Notes: generated by a model not told the origin, from the sequence alone. A stretch of DNA of 64,000 bases from Pteria penguin (GCA_035048485.1 CM068590.1:16587798-16651797); one strand, 5' to 3'; numbered from the stretch's first letter, positions 1 to 33,596 are shown. Made by a program: numbers and translations.

Positions 1-210
1 TGCCGGCCCACAATAAGGGAATAAATCCAATATATCCAGTCAGGGAACGAATATAAGTGAAATATATTGTGCCTTGTTAGCCGTAGTGTCTTTGTGCTTT
101 ATATGTTTGTCTAATTTGTTTTCATGTCTACAGGTATTTCTTCGGAGATCCAAGGTCCATTGTTCTCCCAGGTGTTTCACTGTTTCTATTTGTGCTTTAT
201 ATATAGAGAG

Positions 211-449
211 TATTGTTGTTACGTCACTCCACGATTATTTCACGTATATGGTGACGGCATCTGCCTGATGCATTGCATACAAATTTAGACCTTTGCAACG
301 GACCCACCCGAAGCAGTGAGAGATCTTTTACGAGCCACGGGACCTCGGTTTTTACTGTCTCATCCGACAGACAGAACACCGGTGTGCCCAGGGCGAAAGT
401 CGAACCCGGGAGCTCTTGATCACGAGTCGAGCACTTTATCCACCAGGCT
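211..449 (-). mobile_element. tRNA-derived SINE, family A, copy 1
   Basis: The tRNA-like head is at the right end (B-box region around 398-412 on the minus strand) and the shared body runs left to the tail near ACGTCACTCCACGATT. It matches the full-length copy at 16093-16370 nearly throughout but lacks the last bases of the head. It runs directly into the TA repeat at 450-572. Confidence 0.85.
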
Positions 450-3900
<3,451 letters not shown>

Positions 3901-4009
3901 AAACTGTGGCGGATCCAGGATTAAAATATTGCAAAAGAAAGAGGGGGTGGCGGTGGGAAAGCACATGTGAAAACAAGTATTTGTCAATCTACTCATTCAT
4001 GCATGAATT

Positions 4010-4500
4010 TGAATAATATTTCACAGCATTGTTGCCCTGGGCCTAAGGGTGTGTCATGACATTGACTGAAAGGTCATACATGTATCTTCAAGGTCAAGGT
4101 CACAATGTATGTGATAGGTAAATCAGGCTGTGTCATACCTTTCTACTCCTTGTATAGATTTGAGTAATATATCACAGAGTTGTTACCTAGGATCAGGATC
4201 AAAGGGTGTATTTTGACCTTGAACCAAGGTTATATCTGCAAGGTCAAGGTCACAATGCATATGATGGGTAAATCTTTGTCTGAGCCATAACTTTGTATCC
4301 CTTGCATAGATTTGAGTATACGTAATATTTCACAGAATTGTTGCCCAGGACCCAAGGATGTGTTTTGACTTTGAACCAAAGTTATATATGCAAGGTCAAG
4401 TTCACATTGTATATGGTGGGTGGGTAAATCTTTGTCTAGTCCATAACTTTTTACCCATTGCATGGATTTGAATAGTATTTCACCGAATTTTTGCAATTTG
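4010..4500. repeat. Tandem repeat of about 150 bp, three to four diverged units
   Basis: The motif AAGGTCAAGGTCACAATG recurs at 4090 and 4240 and, mutated, at 4392 (spacing 150 and 152). Between them, blocks such as ATAGATTTGAGTA, CACAGAATTGTTGCC and TTTTGACTTTGAACCAA recur in the same order. Bivalves have an old 160-bp satellite family (BIV160) that this recalls in size, but I cannot confirm identity from memory. Confidence 0.82.
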
Positions 4501-5465
4501 GGAATGTTTCTATACTTCATCCCTTCAAACTTAGTGACAGGCATATAATGCCACGCTAGGCGTTGCTATTGTTGACTATACAGTGTTCTTCATTAATCAC
4601 CTTCCATCAGTACTGTCAGTACTTTGATTTTTGCTCAGTTGCTCAGTATCAATTCCTTGCTGTCCAGAGACCGCAGTCCCGAGAATTCGGTACATATGGA
4701 GGGCTTGAACGTGTTCGATATTCAAAATATTTGGCACTCAGATATCATAACAAGAATGTTCACAGGTTATGTTATCGGAGAGATTATATTATTAGTAAAT
4801 ACAGATACAGTATCTTACGACTCGAGGGCACTGTAGTATAATGGTAAAGAGCGGAGCACAGACGCGGATTTAGACACACCCGTTATGGGTTTTATTTTGT
4901 GTATCATTTTCAAAACGAGAAGGAAAGGTACGAACAACAACGAAGAAAAAATGAATTTCTTCTCAAGTGTTAATAATTTATTAATAAGAATATCAAAGTA
5001 TTGAATTATGAGGTTTCATAAATGGTTAACACCGGAGTCGTTTACTTGAGGGGTCTAGCCAAAAGCCATCTTGACGTGCCAGCATTTTGATTATACGATC
5101 GCGGAACAACAACAGTTGCCGTAATAAGTCAAGGACGTTCTCAATCTGCTATATCTATCGAATCTTTCATCATTGATAAATAAAAAAAATCTAGGTCATC
5201 AAGATGTTTTTACTGGATATGAACAAGGAGGAACAAGATTCAGGCAATACTGAAGTTAGAAAAGAAGAGGGGGGATAATAAAGAACAGAAAGAAGTGCAT
5301 GTTTAAGTAATTGCAAATGTGAAAAATCCTCAGACATTTGATCTAAACATGAATTTCAAGTCTTCAAGAGCGATTCTGATATATGTTGGATTGTGTAATT
5401 GTCAGGATACCTTTGCGTGTAAGAGGAGCATTACACTTTCTCTTTCTTAATATTCATGTAAATGG

Positions 5466-5567
5466 CAATCTAATTAAAGTCAGATCTTTTCATATCGCTA
5501 CGCTGGAAAAGCTCCTCTACCTAAGAGTATCGTAACGATATGAAAAGATCTTATTTTAATTAGATTG
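5466..5567. mobile_element. MITE with 9-bp target duplication (Mutator-like), copy 1
   Basis: A 102-bp palindrome. It starts CAATCTAATTAAA and ends TTTAATTAGATTG, with inner arms AGATCTTTTCATATCG and CGATATGAAAAGATCT. It is flanked by the perfect 9-bp repeat TGTAAATGG at 5457-5465 and 5568-5576. A duplication of 9 bp with long terminal inverted repeats is typical of Mutator-like elements. No coding capacity. Confidence 0.88.
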
Positions 5568-5605
5568 TGTAAATGGCAAATGCATGATGTTTAAAACAAA
5601 TTTTC

Positions 5606-5815
5606 AATGGAGTGCTTTTGGGGTTTGGGGGTGTTTTTTTTTGGGGGGGGGGGTGTTTTCTCTTTTGGGTTTTTTAAAAATTTTTTGTTTATTTGTATGT
5701 TTTTGGGGTTTTGGGGGATTTTTTGTTTTTTTTTTTTGCTTGTTTGTTTCTTTTTCTTTTTTTATTTGGGGGGGGGGGGGGTATTTTATTTTCATTTATT
5801 TATTTATTGCTTTTG
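5606..5815. repeat. G/T-only homopolymer-rich tract
   Basis: About 200 bp composed almost entirely of G and T on the plus strand, with runs of up to about 13 G and 9 T. Protein frames through it are artefacts. Confidence 0.9.
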
Positions 5816-6366
5816 AACTATCGTGCAATACTATGGTTATAAATTATTTAACATACAGTCCAAGTCTTCTGAAAATTGAAATCATAACGTCTTTGTCAGG
5901 AACATAGATATACAAACAATGCTATTTGAATGTACATGATATGTTAGAATTTGGAATTCTTTTTGTTAATTTGGTCCTTTTCCCACTCTTATTCTTCCAC
6001 TGTGTATTATTATTATTATCATTATCATTATTGATATGTTTTTGTGTGTGCTGTATCATTACAAGTTACTTGGTTCATCTAAGGTTTTGTTTATTTTCTT
6101 TTGGTGTTTATTATCCTCTTCAAATATCTTTACCGATAAAGCAGCAAAAAAGATTTGGTACAAGTATTGAAAGGTCAACTTGCTTCCAAGAACTTCATGA
6201 CGAGTATCTAAGAATCTCACTTTACTTTTATAGAGACGGTACCTGACTGATGTACTACGTAATTTGAATCTCTGCAACAAACCCACGAGGTCCGTTGTGG
6301 TTGAAACGTGACACAGGACCTGGGATTTTTATTTAAACATACCCCATGAATAGAATATAAACACAA

Positions 6367-6510
6367 CATCCCCCCCCCCCAAAAAAAAAACCCAACAACA
6401 CCCCCAATAAAAACAAATAAAACTCCCAAAACAAAAAACCACGCACACTAACAAAAACAAAACCCCACTAATAAAAACATTGCAACCCCCCCCCCCCCCC
6501 AATTTTTTTA
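6367..6510. repeat. A/C-only homopolymer-rich tract
   Basis: The opposite-strand equivalent of the G/T tract at 5606: runs of 10-18 C and 10 A with AACAAAA spacers. Open frames on the minus strand here are compositional. Confidence 0.9.
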
Positions 6511-7570
6511 AAGATACCAGATGATGGCGACCCTCGAATATGCAATCCATAACTCTCGACCGTATATACCATTGATCTACAAAGAAATTGAGCACTCATG
6601 GATTGCGTCACACCACAAATGTGATTGAAATCGGTAACCCTTATCAGATATTCATAATTATGTTTGTTTTTGATACAGCTATACATAGGAGTTTCCATTG
6701 AGTGATACCTCGATGTAAAGTGTATTATCGTAATACTGAATATATAAATAGGGGCGGCACCGCTCATTTCGTCATTGGTTTTTCATTTAGTCAGCAAAAT
6801 TAACCAAGTCAATTGTTTCCTGTCAGTAGAAACTTGCTCACCATTGTGTTAAATGCACTGGATGAAGTTTAATTTATAATTTCTGAACTCATTAAATGAC
6901 AAAGTTAAAATATTTTTGTATATCCGCCCATGAAACCCACTTTCATCTATTGAAGTGCCTACACATGCATGTAGCTCAATCACCATATACAAGTAAGTAC
7001 ATGTGTTCTTCGAATTTCGAGTGACTTTCATCCAAACTTTGACGTGGAAGATCGTGATATATTATCAATTGATTTCTACAAAATTATATTAATATACACA
7101 TGACTTAGAATATCACCTGTATTTATTTCAAGTCCCTTGTGTTTAAAAAAAAAATTACAAGAATTGTCTCATAATCGGATGTTCTTGAAACTTTTTCATG
7201 AGTCACGTGACCAGACTTCCCTAACCCTATTGGGTGAAATGTGTTTTTTTTTTTCCAAATGTCACATATGGATTATTTCTCCTAGCTTTCGGCGGCGCCT
7301 GCTTTATGTATGGTTTGAAACTTTTAATCTAGGAGACTGGCCAAATGAGGGCCCTTCTACGTGCCAGCGTATACCGCACATGGGGCCTCTGCTTGCACTC
7401 TCTCATCTGAAGTACAAATAGGAAGATGATACATGCTGTCTGACCATCGAGGTCGAAACAGGGTCATCGGATATCCAATGCGATATGCACTGCAGTTAGA
7501 CCGACTTGTCTCCAATGCAGTTGTACACCGACTACAACAAATTAACATCTTTAATTGGGTCTTTTCGTTA

Positions 7571-7733
7571 TACAGAGGTATTGCCAATATGAGCAGGTAT
7601 CTGACGTAAAAGCATTGTGACGTCAACCACTTCTATGGAAACTGGTATGAAATTACGGAAAATTATACAGAAATTGTATGACGTCACAATGATATGACGT
7701 CAGATACTTGCTCATATGAGAAATAACTCTGTA
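7571..7733. mobile_element. Palindromic MITE with TA target sites and embedded TGACGTCA
   Basis: 163 bp. The left arm runs TACAGAGGTATTGCCAATAT, GAGCAGGTATCTGACGT, then CATTGTGACGTCA; the right arm is its inverse with a handful of mismatches (TGACGTCACAATG, ATACTTGCTCATATGAG, AATAACTCTGTA). TA dinucleotides flank it at 7569-7570 and 7734-7735, as for Tc1/mariner-type insertions. No transposase. Confidence 0.82.
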
Positions 7734-9039
7734 TATCAAAAATACTCAGATAATTGATACATATTAAACAAATATCAAGACTGCCAAATAATACTATGAA
7801 GGCTTTGTAGTGGATGACATCTATTTTTTATTTCTACCCGTATCAATAAACATGTGCATCAAAGAATATAAAGAAGGCACAGTAACTGAGTGAACGGGAC
7901 ATAACTCTTATTCTCCCCAAATCTCTCGTGGTATCAAGATTCCAGCTTGAAACAAATATCAAAATACAAAACGAAAGGACATATATCTCCAAATATGTAA
8001 CGATTGCCCTTATTCGTAGGAACCTGCAAAAAGATTTCATACGTAGTTATTAAAATTGGGAGGGAAAAGTAAAAAAAAAACCCAATTTTTTATATCAAGG
8101 TTTAAGAAAATTTACATCTTGTACATGCACTCCTTGACTTCAAAAAGATATTATCATATATTCATATACAATTATGGTATCAACATTAACAATAATAAAA
8201 TTAATATATATATATATATATGTATATATTTACAATATATACAACAATGAGCGGTCAAATCGAACACTTGGTTCCATGAAATGAATGTGAGATTCAAACA
8301 TGCGCTTTAATCTCGTAATGACGCAAATTTTCATCGCTTAATTTAATTTAAAAAAAAACCAGTAAGTACGCTACTCATAATGAAGCTGCAACATATTTTG
8401 AACATAATTACACAAAATACTGCGAGGATTAAAGAAGAATATAATATTAATCACTCGAAGTCTATTGTAATGAGTACTTTTCATAAAAAATGCGATAAAT
8501 GTAATATTGACGGTTGTCATGGAAATATATCAATTACGACAAAAACAAGTAACAATAAAACATAAATGTAAGGTATATACATGCCACTTGTATAATTTAC
8601 TGCAATTAATAGGAAGAGTGGCTGTAGTGAAATATAATACCAATACTGGAGCATTATGTGTCAAGTGTTTGAATAAGAATTCAAAGACTTTTTACGGACT
8701 AAACGGAACGTAGGTACTCAACACCAAGTCTCTTTATAATTCTTTCCTTCCTCCACTTCACTATTTCAATTAATGAGTTCATCACGACACTTCGAACACG
8801 CCTGTCTTTATCGATGACTCTTCAATTAAGAGTGTGGATATCCATTTTTCACTAATCATTAGAAATTTACAAGCTAAGGGAAGAGAATTATACACACGTC
8901 CATGTCCATATATCACAGTGTGTATCACAACCTTTCGAAAAACTCCAGCTACGTTCTATGTTTATGGAAAAAAAACCTAAGAGTGCCGAAGGAATTTCGG
9001 AGCCATTTCTCACAAACATCTTCATTCTGAACGCCACGC

Positions 9040-9045
9040 TTTATT
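9040..9045 (-). terminator. Candidate polyadenylation hexamer for the FREP gene
   Basis: TTTATT on the plus strand reads AATAAA on the minus strand, about 276 nt past the FREP stop. This is a plausible distance, but the hexamer is common in AT-rich DNA, so the assignment is tentative. Confidence 0.4.
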
Positions 9046-9320
9046 TGACAAAGTCTGTGACGTCACTTCGCTTTCCAGTCTATTTGAGTATCAAAACGAA
9101 GTCAAATGATTGTTGCATATTGCAAAAAGTACATAGAGGTAAAGATGATCACTCACAAATAAATAAAGTTTGACTAGTTCGCAAGAATCCCGTTTTTGCA
9201 ATTCTTAAAATGAGCACCAAATCCTAGAATCAAAGTGAAGCATCTATCATCATTTATCCAAGTCGGCAAGCATTCTCAAACATCCGTTCTCTCTATCATT
9301 CCGGAAATTGTAGACACGGT

Positions 9321-25737
<16,417 letters not shown>

Positions 25738-25839
25738 TTTGAAATATATTACGTATCTTATACCCAATTAATGTTAAAAGTTAAGGAAAATGACTCCTTT
25801 GTAATGTCCTGTCCTCGACGTCAGCAGCAAAATCGCCTG

Positions 25840-27920
25840 AAACGAGAAAAAAATGATATAGTTATGAGTATGTAATAAAAATGCAATAAGTGTTTATGTA
25901 AACACATGTATGATATCAAAACCCCGAATCAGTCATAAGACTGCTTCCGGAAATCACACGCTCTTCTTGTGTTGAAGTATTGCAATCATAATTGTTGACC
26001 CATGTTAGGAGAAAATGTAATGTCGTACACGATATAAAACAGATCACTTGAGTTTGTATTGTCAATCGATTGCAAATGCAAATACTACTTCGGAGGGGTC
26101 GTTTGCGCCGATTTACATTTTTTTTTACAATGAACCAGGCAAAATCGGGCGCAATGCAACTGAAATTTTGTTGTGTTGGTCGGCCAAAATTCAAACAATG
26201 CAACCCCCCCCCCCCCTCCTTGTTTCATTTGCAAACCTAATTATTATTAATGTAAATCTGTAAGCGTGTGGGAAGGGAACGAATTGTTATAAAGTTATAT
26301 TGTATTTGCTAATACTACTATAGTATTTTTATGATACATACTCATGTACGTGGATTTATTTCTATTCTCTATAAAATATTCCCTAATGCAGCACACATTG
26401 CAAATTGTTCTCTGTAACACCACATGATGCAAATGACCTCCTATATATTCACATAAAGCGTTCCTTATACTTAAAATAAAACACTAAAACGCTTTAAAAC
26501 GTTCACTGAAAACCGTTCTGCGTAACACCATGTAATACAGTGCGTTTTCTACAACATATCACAACGTAAAAGCGTTCTTTATCACCGCGAAGTGCACTTT
26601 AACTAAGTGTGATTCCCATGCACAAATCCTTGTATAAAGCGGCACAGATACAATGACTACTTATATATATGGCGACACGAGGTTCTGCCATTTAAACTAC
26701 AAGTGGGTGTCAACAACAGCTGTATAATTGGGAGATCTCGCCCTCGTACATCACCTTACACTAAAACCAAGTAACTAATACGATTATGAGGTAATAATAA
26801 GGATAGTGTTAAAGTTCACCAATGTATTGTACTTGGAAGAAGCCCACGTGGTTCAGTTGGAAAAAAGGGCTAGACTCGAGGCCTAAAGGTCCCGGGTTCA
26901 AGACCATACGACATCTCGTCACTGTTTCGTCTTTCGGACGAGACAGAACAGGCCGTGATCATGTATATTTGTCGAAGACGAAACGAAAAATATTCCAAAC
27001 TGTTTAAGATAGAAAAAAGACACCAACTCCAAAAAAGCTAAAATCAAAAACAAAAGCCAAAAATACCCCCCCTCCAAAAAAAAAAAAAATAAATAAATAA
27101 AAATAAAGGTAAAGAAAGAAAGAAAAAGAAATTGATGATATGCACTGATATGTACCAGTATTATATTGTATTATATCTTTTAAAATATTGTATAATTTTA
27201 ATTCTTGAAATAAGTATTTTCGACTTTATTTGTCTCTTTATCATTTACTTTTATGTACCTGATCGCGGCTTGTGTAAGGGACTGGGACAGGAGGAACTGG
27301 AGTTCTAAGACCCTCAACCACCACCACCATCATTCCTGGCATTTTTCAATTTATTGCGATCGTGCTTATTAGTGCACGTGTATTAACAAATTTCACATGG
27401 AGTAAACTATACTTGTACATATATATACGGAAAAAAAGAAGTTTAACATGAAACAAAAACAAAATAAAAAGACTTCGTCTTTAGCACACATTACATAGTT
27501 CTGACCATCAAGATATATGCCGTCATACTAAAAAGTCTGTGACCGGAGGCTAATGGACAATGTCCATCTTTGAAGAGAAACACAATTGATCTAATCTGTT
27601 TAATGATCAGCAGAAGATTCATTTAGGACCCATTAGTAAACGTTCGCCTTTTTAATGTCTGTAATTTTCTTTGTGTTACATGTACTGGAATTATTCGTTT
27701 GTTTTTCCTGATAGGATGATAACGAACACATGGTAAAAGTAAATGGAAAGATCCATATAAATCATTGCAGTAATAAAATGATAAATGAATGAGACAAATG
27801 TGGCGGTAAAAGTCTCGACATATCCGTTTCAAATTTCTGTGAAGTGCGAACACACATTCATCTGTCGAAATCGACAATATATATTTTCTGATCGTCACCA
27901 TGTAGGTGAAAAAAAAAATG
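25840..27920. other. Upstream flank of the FREP gene, no gene seen
   Basis: The region must hold the FREP leader exon(s) and promoter if the acceptor at 25837 is used, but no TATA box or donor is convincing. It contains a C run at 26205-26217, a putative SINE (26835) and an A-rich A/C tract (27005-27130). Confidence 0.55.
26835..27000 (+). mobile_element. Probable tRNA-derived SINE, third family
   Basis: The A-box-like CACGTGGTTCAGTTGG and the B-box-like CCCGGGTTCAAGACC are spaced as in a tRNA, and CTGTTTCGTCTTTCGGACGA follows, resembling the GTCTTTCGGATGAGA segment of family A. An A/C-rich tract starts immediately downstream. It is a single copy in this window, so family status is uncertain. 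Confidence 0.55.
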
Positions 27921-27924
27921 AGGA

Positions 27925-28271
<347 letters not shown>

Positions 28272-31200
28272 TCATAACAATATTCTCGAAAATATGTGGT
28301 TTCTCTGTAAATATTGGTCTATGTAGATACCCGAGGAGTCTGTTAGGCCGCTCGGGATTTTCCACAAGCTACAGTGTACATTTAAGCTCTTCTATATCAA
28401 TTCTAAATTGTTTTCCTCTTAAAATACGATCGGGACTTTGTAAACATGTATTCAAAAGTTACTTGTTTAAATGACAAAAAATTTAAATCATTCTTCCTTT
28501 ATTTTAAAATTTGCTATAGAAATAAGCTTTGATCTTTTCCAAAATATTGGACTTCGAAATTACCACACTGGGCATTCATGAAGCCCTGAAAAAATCAGAG
28601 TTGAGACCCTTAAGGTTGTAGAATATTCACATCGGAAGCGGCCATTACACCAAATAAACAAAGACAAGAGTGCGGAAACTAATACCACTATTATCGTATA
28701 TATACATATGAAATATCTATATTACATAACCGCGCATGGTACATATACTGGATACCCTGCACAATGTGGATTGTTATATATGCCGACAGGTATCCACTAC
28801 GCACGTACATCATTTTGCGTGACTGCCATAGCACGTGTTAACTAGTCGAGTTAATTATTACCACCTAAGATGTTAATTGCATTGCTAACGAGCTGAAAGG
28901 CAACACCTATACTTCGACTTCTGCGAGAGAAATCTGGACAAGAAGCTATGTCGTTCTGTCGTGTAAGAGATACAGTATGTAAGTGGGATTTCTGAGTCTT
29001 TTTATGCAATTGCTGCATGATAGCAAGACCAAAATCACTTGACAATCCGGTGATCGAACCGAGAACAATTATGTTCGAAGTCAACTACACCCCTCCCCTT
29101 ACCACACCACCGAAAAAAATGAGTTAATTACAGTGCACATCTATTGCCCATCTTCGTAAGGATGACCTAATTAGTTTTCGAAATTTAAAATTCCGAACGC
29201 AAAATATTTTATTGAATTGTCTTTAAATATATAATCCGTAAAATAGTATAATGGCATGATTTGCAAACATACAAAGATTTATATTTCCACAGATACTAGT
29301 TCATCAATACATAGTACAATATTTGAATTTCGTAAATGTTGTATCATTCCATGCTCTAACGTTATCATTATTATTCTTAATTATATAATTACTTATAATA
29401 AATCATGTATAAGCTAATTTCTTATTTCATTTTTTTTTTTCATAACACGGCCATTCCCATACGCAAAAGATTAAAGTAAGCTGAAAAGTACGAAATTTGC
29501 GTTCAGAACCGAAAGTCGGGCAAAGTTTAACACCTTTCTGACAAAAACATTCGATGGATATTCAATTTTCCATTTAAAAACCAACCAGAAACTTGACAAC
29601 CCTCCCTCCACACTCACAACTTCTTTCCCCTCGTTTCGATAGTAGATCTAGCAGTAGCGCCATATCTCTTACATCGTGCGCAAAGTAAATGAATGCATAT
29701 CAGTTGCAGAGCCACGTGCTGCTATCTTATTATACACTCAACGTCCAGTCGGGTGTATTTTTTTCCCTTAATATTGTTTCAGCAAATGAATCCGTCTTCC
29801 ATTTCATTGCTCAGCAAGAGAATCCCCTTTCCAGTCCCCCCCCCCTTTTTTTTTTGTTTGTCAAGACGGCCAAATTTGCATTTGGAGTATATCTTCTCTA
29901 TCCGTCACAGAGGGCGCCACCAAAACACACATCACACTAAAAGAGATTGGAAAACACAAAATGCGCCTTTAAAACCCACCCCTTGTACGTAAATACGGGT
30001 TTGTATGGCCACTGGCTTTTCATCGTTGTTATTACACTATTTCTAGTGTAATATCATCTAGTTCCGATATGTTTTTGTTCTTTTGTTAAATTTGACATCA
30101 CTTTTCATGACGTGTATTCATATTGATTTGTAAGAATAGTTATCGCGCATAACATGCCCATTCTGTCAAACCGTTTCCAAAATATTGAATGTTCAGAACA
30201 ACATTTCTAGCTTCAATTGGTAACAGCCGGGCACTTGTCTCGAGAGATACTCAACTCCCTATACAACACGATATTGTTTTCTTAAACTTTTGAATTAAAT
30301 TGTAAACATTTTCACTTCATTACCACTTCGTAAATCGAGATGAGGTATTGTCGATATTCGCCCAGAATAACAGGTTTCTCCGTTTGTGAAAGCAAAAGTA
30401 TTCGAAATCGTAAACTTACGTAGCGGGAACTCAATTTATTTTTCATTGACAATGTGTGTACCTTGCAAATAAAAAAGAATTGAATTATCGAGATATAAAT
30501 TGAAAACCCATTCCAAAAAAGATAATAATAAAATAAAAATTACGAATCTTAGAGAAAAAGGTGACGATCTATTTGGAAAGTATAGATACGTTTTAAGGTA
30601 AAAAATAATTGATATTCAGAAACATAAGTAAAGGTTAGAAAGAGAAGAAAAGAAAAGGAAAAATAAGACAAAATGACACGTGAAGATGATCTTACCTACC
30701 GATAGACCTTTAAAATAATTCCACTATACCGAATGTGTGATCATAATTTGCTGCCTTCATGGTAATATCAGCACCGCCTTGTAAAAGCGTCTAACCACTT
30801 TGTACAACCTTCTCGTTTAACAACATGTTTTATCTATCAGTAACGAGGTCTGTTTTACCGACGTCTGACTCATTCAGAAGCTTGTTGATGCGAAAAACAG
30901 TGCTCTCTACGATACGCTACCCTAAAGCCAGCAGGGTCATCAATGCGTTTCATAAACCATCACTTTGATAGAGATTAGGTGGTGTGTCGTCAGTAACAAT
31001 GTTCAGTAACAAGCTTTTTTCAAAATTCAATTATCAGAAAAGCATCATTTTATTTCATGGTGAAAAAATCTTTAACTGGTTAAGAATTCACATATTTACT
31101 TACTTTACGGATCCACCGGCACTCATCGCAGATATAAAGGAAAGAGAGGCGAAGTTTACAAATTTATTATAAACAAAAGGCAATTATACTTATTTTTGGT

Positions 31201-31535
31201 AGGTATTTACGTATTCCACAATCTCCTCGTCAACAAAGCATCGCGATTGCTTAAGATATTATGACGTAAATCTTTTGTAATCCTCTCACAGTGATAAGAT
31301 ACGTTTCAGACATCGGGTAGATTTGAAGCATTGTTGATTACAATTTCCACGTTCTGGGGATTAAATGGTTCATGGTCTGGAATGTTTATTTGCCTAGTGA
31401 TATAACTACATATTGTTGTTAAGGTTCATCGGTTTAAATTGAAATATCACAGATTTTTTTATCCTGTAAATGGATTTTGACTGTTTTGTGATTTTTATAA
31501 ATTGGTCAATTCCTCGCTTAACACCTCCTTGTAAA

Positions 31536-31699
<164 letters not shown>

Positions 31700-32194
31700 A
31701 AATCTTTTTTCTATCTCGATGCCTTTTCATCTTTAATTCAAGCAAAGTCCTGAAAATGAACAAGCCTATGTTTGATTTAATATTATGTAAAGATGATGGA
31801 TAAATCCAAACCACAAGTCCAAAAATCATGAAACCATAGGACATACAAAATCAGTGAAAATGAAAAACAAATGGAAAATAACAAAATATGTCTACTTGAA
31901 GAGCATATGTGAACCCTTGTGATGGAGTGAGATCAGGTGCCCGGGGAGAGTGAGCATCTCCTGCTTGCTAGCAACACCCGTCACATATACCCCGTAGAAA
32001 GAGTCAAATCGTGTGAATTCCATATGTATCTATATATGGAGAAGTCGAAGTAGGTAACCTTCTAGTATAGAAGGTGTCAAATCTGTGTAAATGTCAGTTT
32101 ATATGCAATGGTTGAGAAACCACAATCTCGTTTTATTGTCGTGCAAAAAAACCCCAAAATTATTAAGTTAATTTATTTCTCGTTTTTAAATGTT

Positions 32195-32265
32195 ATGTTT
32201 TTTTTGGGGGGGGGTGTTTTGGGGGGGTTTTTTTGTTGTGGGGGGGGTTGTTTTTTTTTTATTTA
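32195..32265. repeat. G/T-only homopolymer tract
   Basis: Alternating runs of 7-10 T and 7-9 G, of the same style as 5606-5815. Confidence 0.88.
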
Positions 32266-32555
32266 ATTACTACAATTCTTGTTTTCTGAAACAGTTCAAA
32301 TATTTGTTATGCTCAATTTTTCAACATCATGTTCTATTCAGTCTTAAAATATAAGGAAGACAGAAAACTAGAGGATATATAGTATATAAAAATATTTCTG
32401 TTTAAATTAATACATAGATTTTATGTATCTATACTTAATTTATTTGGTAAATGTTATAAGAAACTTATTAAAATCGTAAAAGTTTTGATTTTTTCTAATT
32501 ATCATATCCACCGCAGTTGTTAAGTATTTTCAAGTATCAAGAGACAAATAAAGCT

Positions 32556-32745
32556 GCTACTTCGGTGGAGGCTCGGTGAAGTGATTAAGCGCTAGGGCTT
32601 GCGGCGCCGATCATTCGAGTTCGATTCTCTTATTGCTCCACTATGTTTAAGAGGATGGTTACCTCCGGCTTCCATGTCGCAATATAATTGAAAAATTTTT
32701 GAAAGCGACGTAAAACATCTATCAACCAATCAGCCAACCATCGCT
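32556..32745 (+). mobile_element. tRNA-derived SINE, family B, copy 1
   Basis: The head has AGTGATTAAGCGCTAGGGCT, TTGCGGCGCC and the B-box-like GAGTTCGATTCTC. The body reads ACTATGTTTAAGAGGATGG, TTACCTCCGGCTTCCATGTC, then GAAAGCGACGTAAAACATC, ending in CAACCAATCAGCCAACCA. It is homologous to the copy at 46515-46685 but unrelated in body to family A. Confidence 0.85.
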
Positions 32746-33596
32746 TCTACTTTTACTATCAATAACACCTTAACCTGTATACAGCTGTTTCATAAAATTA
32801 TGAAAATATTTCAGAACTTTAATATAGTGACACTACTTACTTATAAATGTCCTTGCATATAAAGATCCATGCAAAAGATTCTGAACTCTTAGACACTAGT
32901 CGTTCAACTCTATATAAATCCTCGGCCAAAGATAACGATGACATCAGAGAGTGCACCCGGCCGCATGTATAGGGCCTGGCATGGGTACCTTACATAAGAC
33001 CTTCAAATAGCCCTACCGCAATGTCTCATACCAGAAATACCTTTGTGAATGCCACAATACCCCCAGAATGCAATAATTGCATTTACCAAAATGATAGCAT
33101 CAAATCAACTATTCACATATTTGGCCAAATCAACCGACGAACTTTAAAATTCGACCTCTGTGATAATATAGGGTCCTTTACGAGCAACGATTTGTTTTGG
33201 AAGCAAACGCGACAGCTCGGAATTTAATATGAAGATTTAATGAACCTTGGAATCTGATATTGGTAAAGAAAATGTTTACATCTACTTGATAATGAAATGT
33301 CACATAGAAGTACATCTATGTTTTGATAGGAAAGGGAGATGGGGGGTGGGGGGTGGAGACATACTCCTCCCAGTCACGTGTTCTTATCTCTGATTTCCTG
33401 GAGAGCCGATGTGGCTCAATCGATTACATAGGCGGATCTAGAAAGTTTTGAAAAAAAGGCAGTGGGGGTTCAGCCTCATAAGACTAATGTTTTGCACTAA
33501 TCGGTCCGGGAAGTGGGGTTTGCAACCTTAAAAATGACGAAAAAGATATTTTTTGGTAAAATTTTCGGACCAAATGGGTGGAGAGGTGGCAGGGGT

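Noticed and set aside
5584..5907. Phe/Gly/Cys-rich frame resembling a membrane protein
   Set aside because: It lies over a G/T-only homopolymer tract. The same artefact occurs on the minus strand at 6217-6595 and 57327-57573.
25738..25767. FREP start ten codons upstream at 25767
   Set aside because: The codon there is TTG, not ATG. The ATG at 25737 gives a clean signal peptide.
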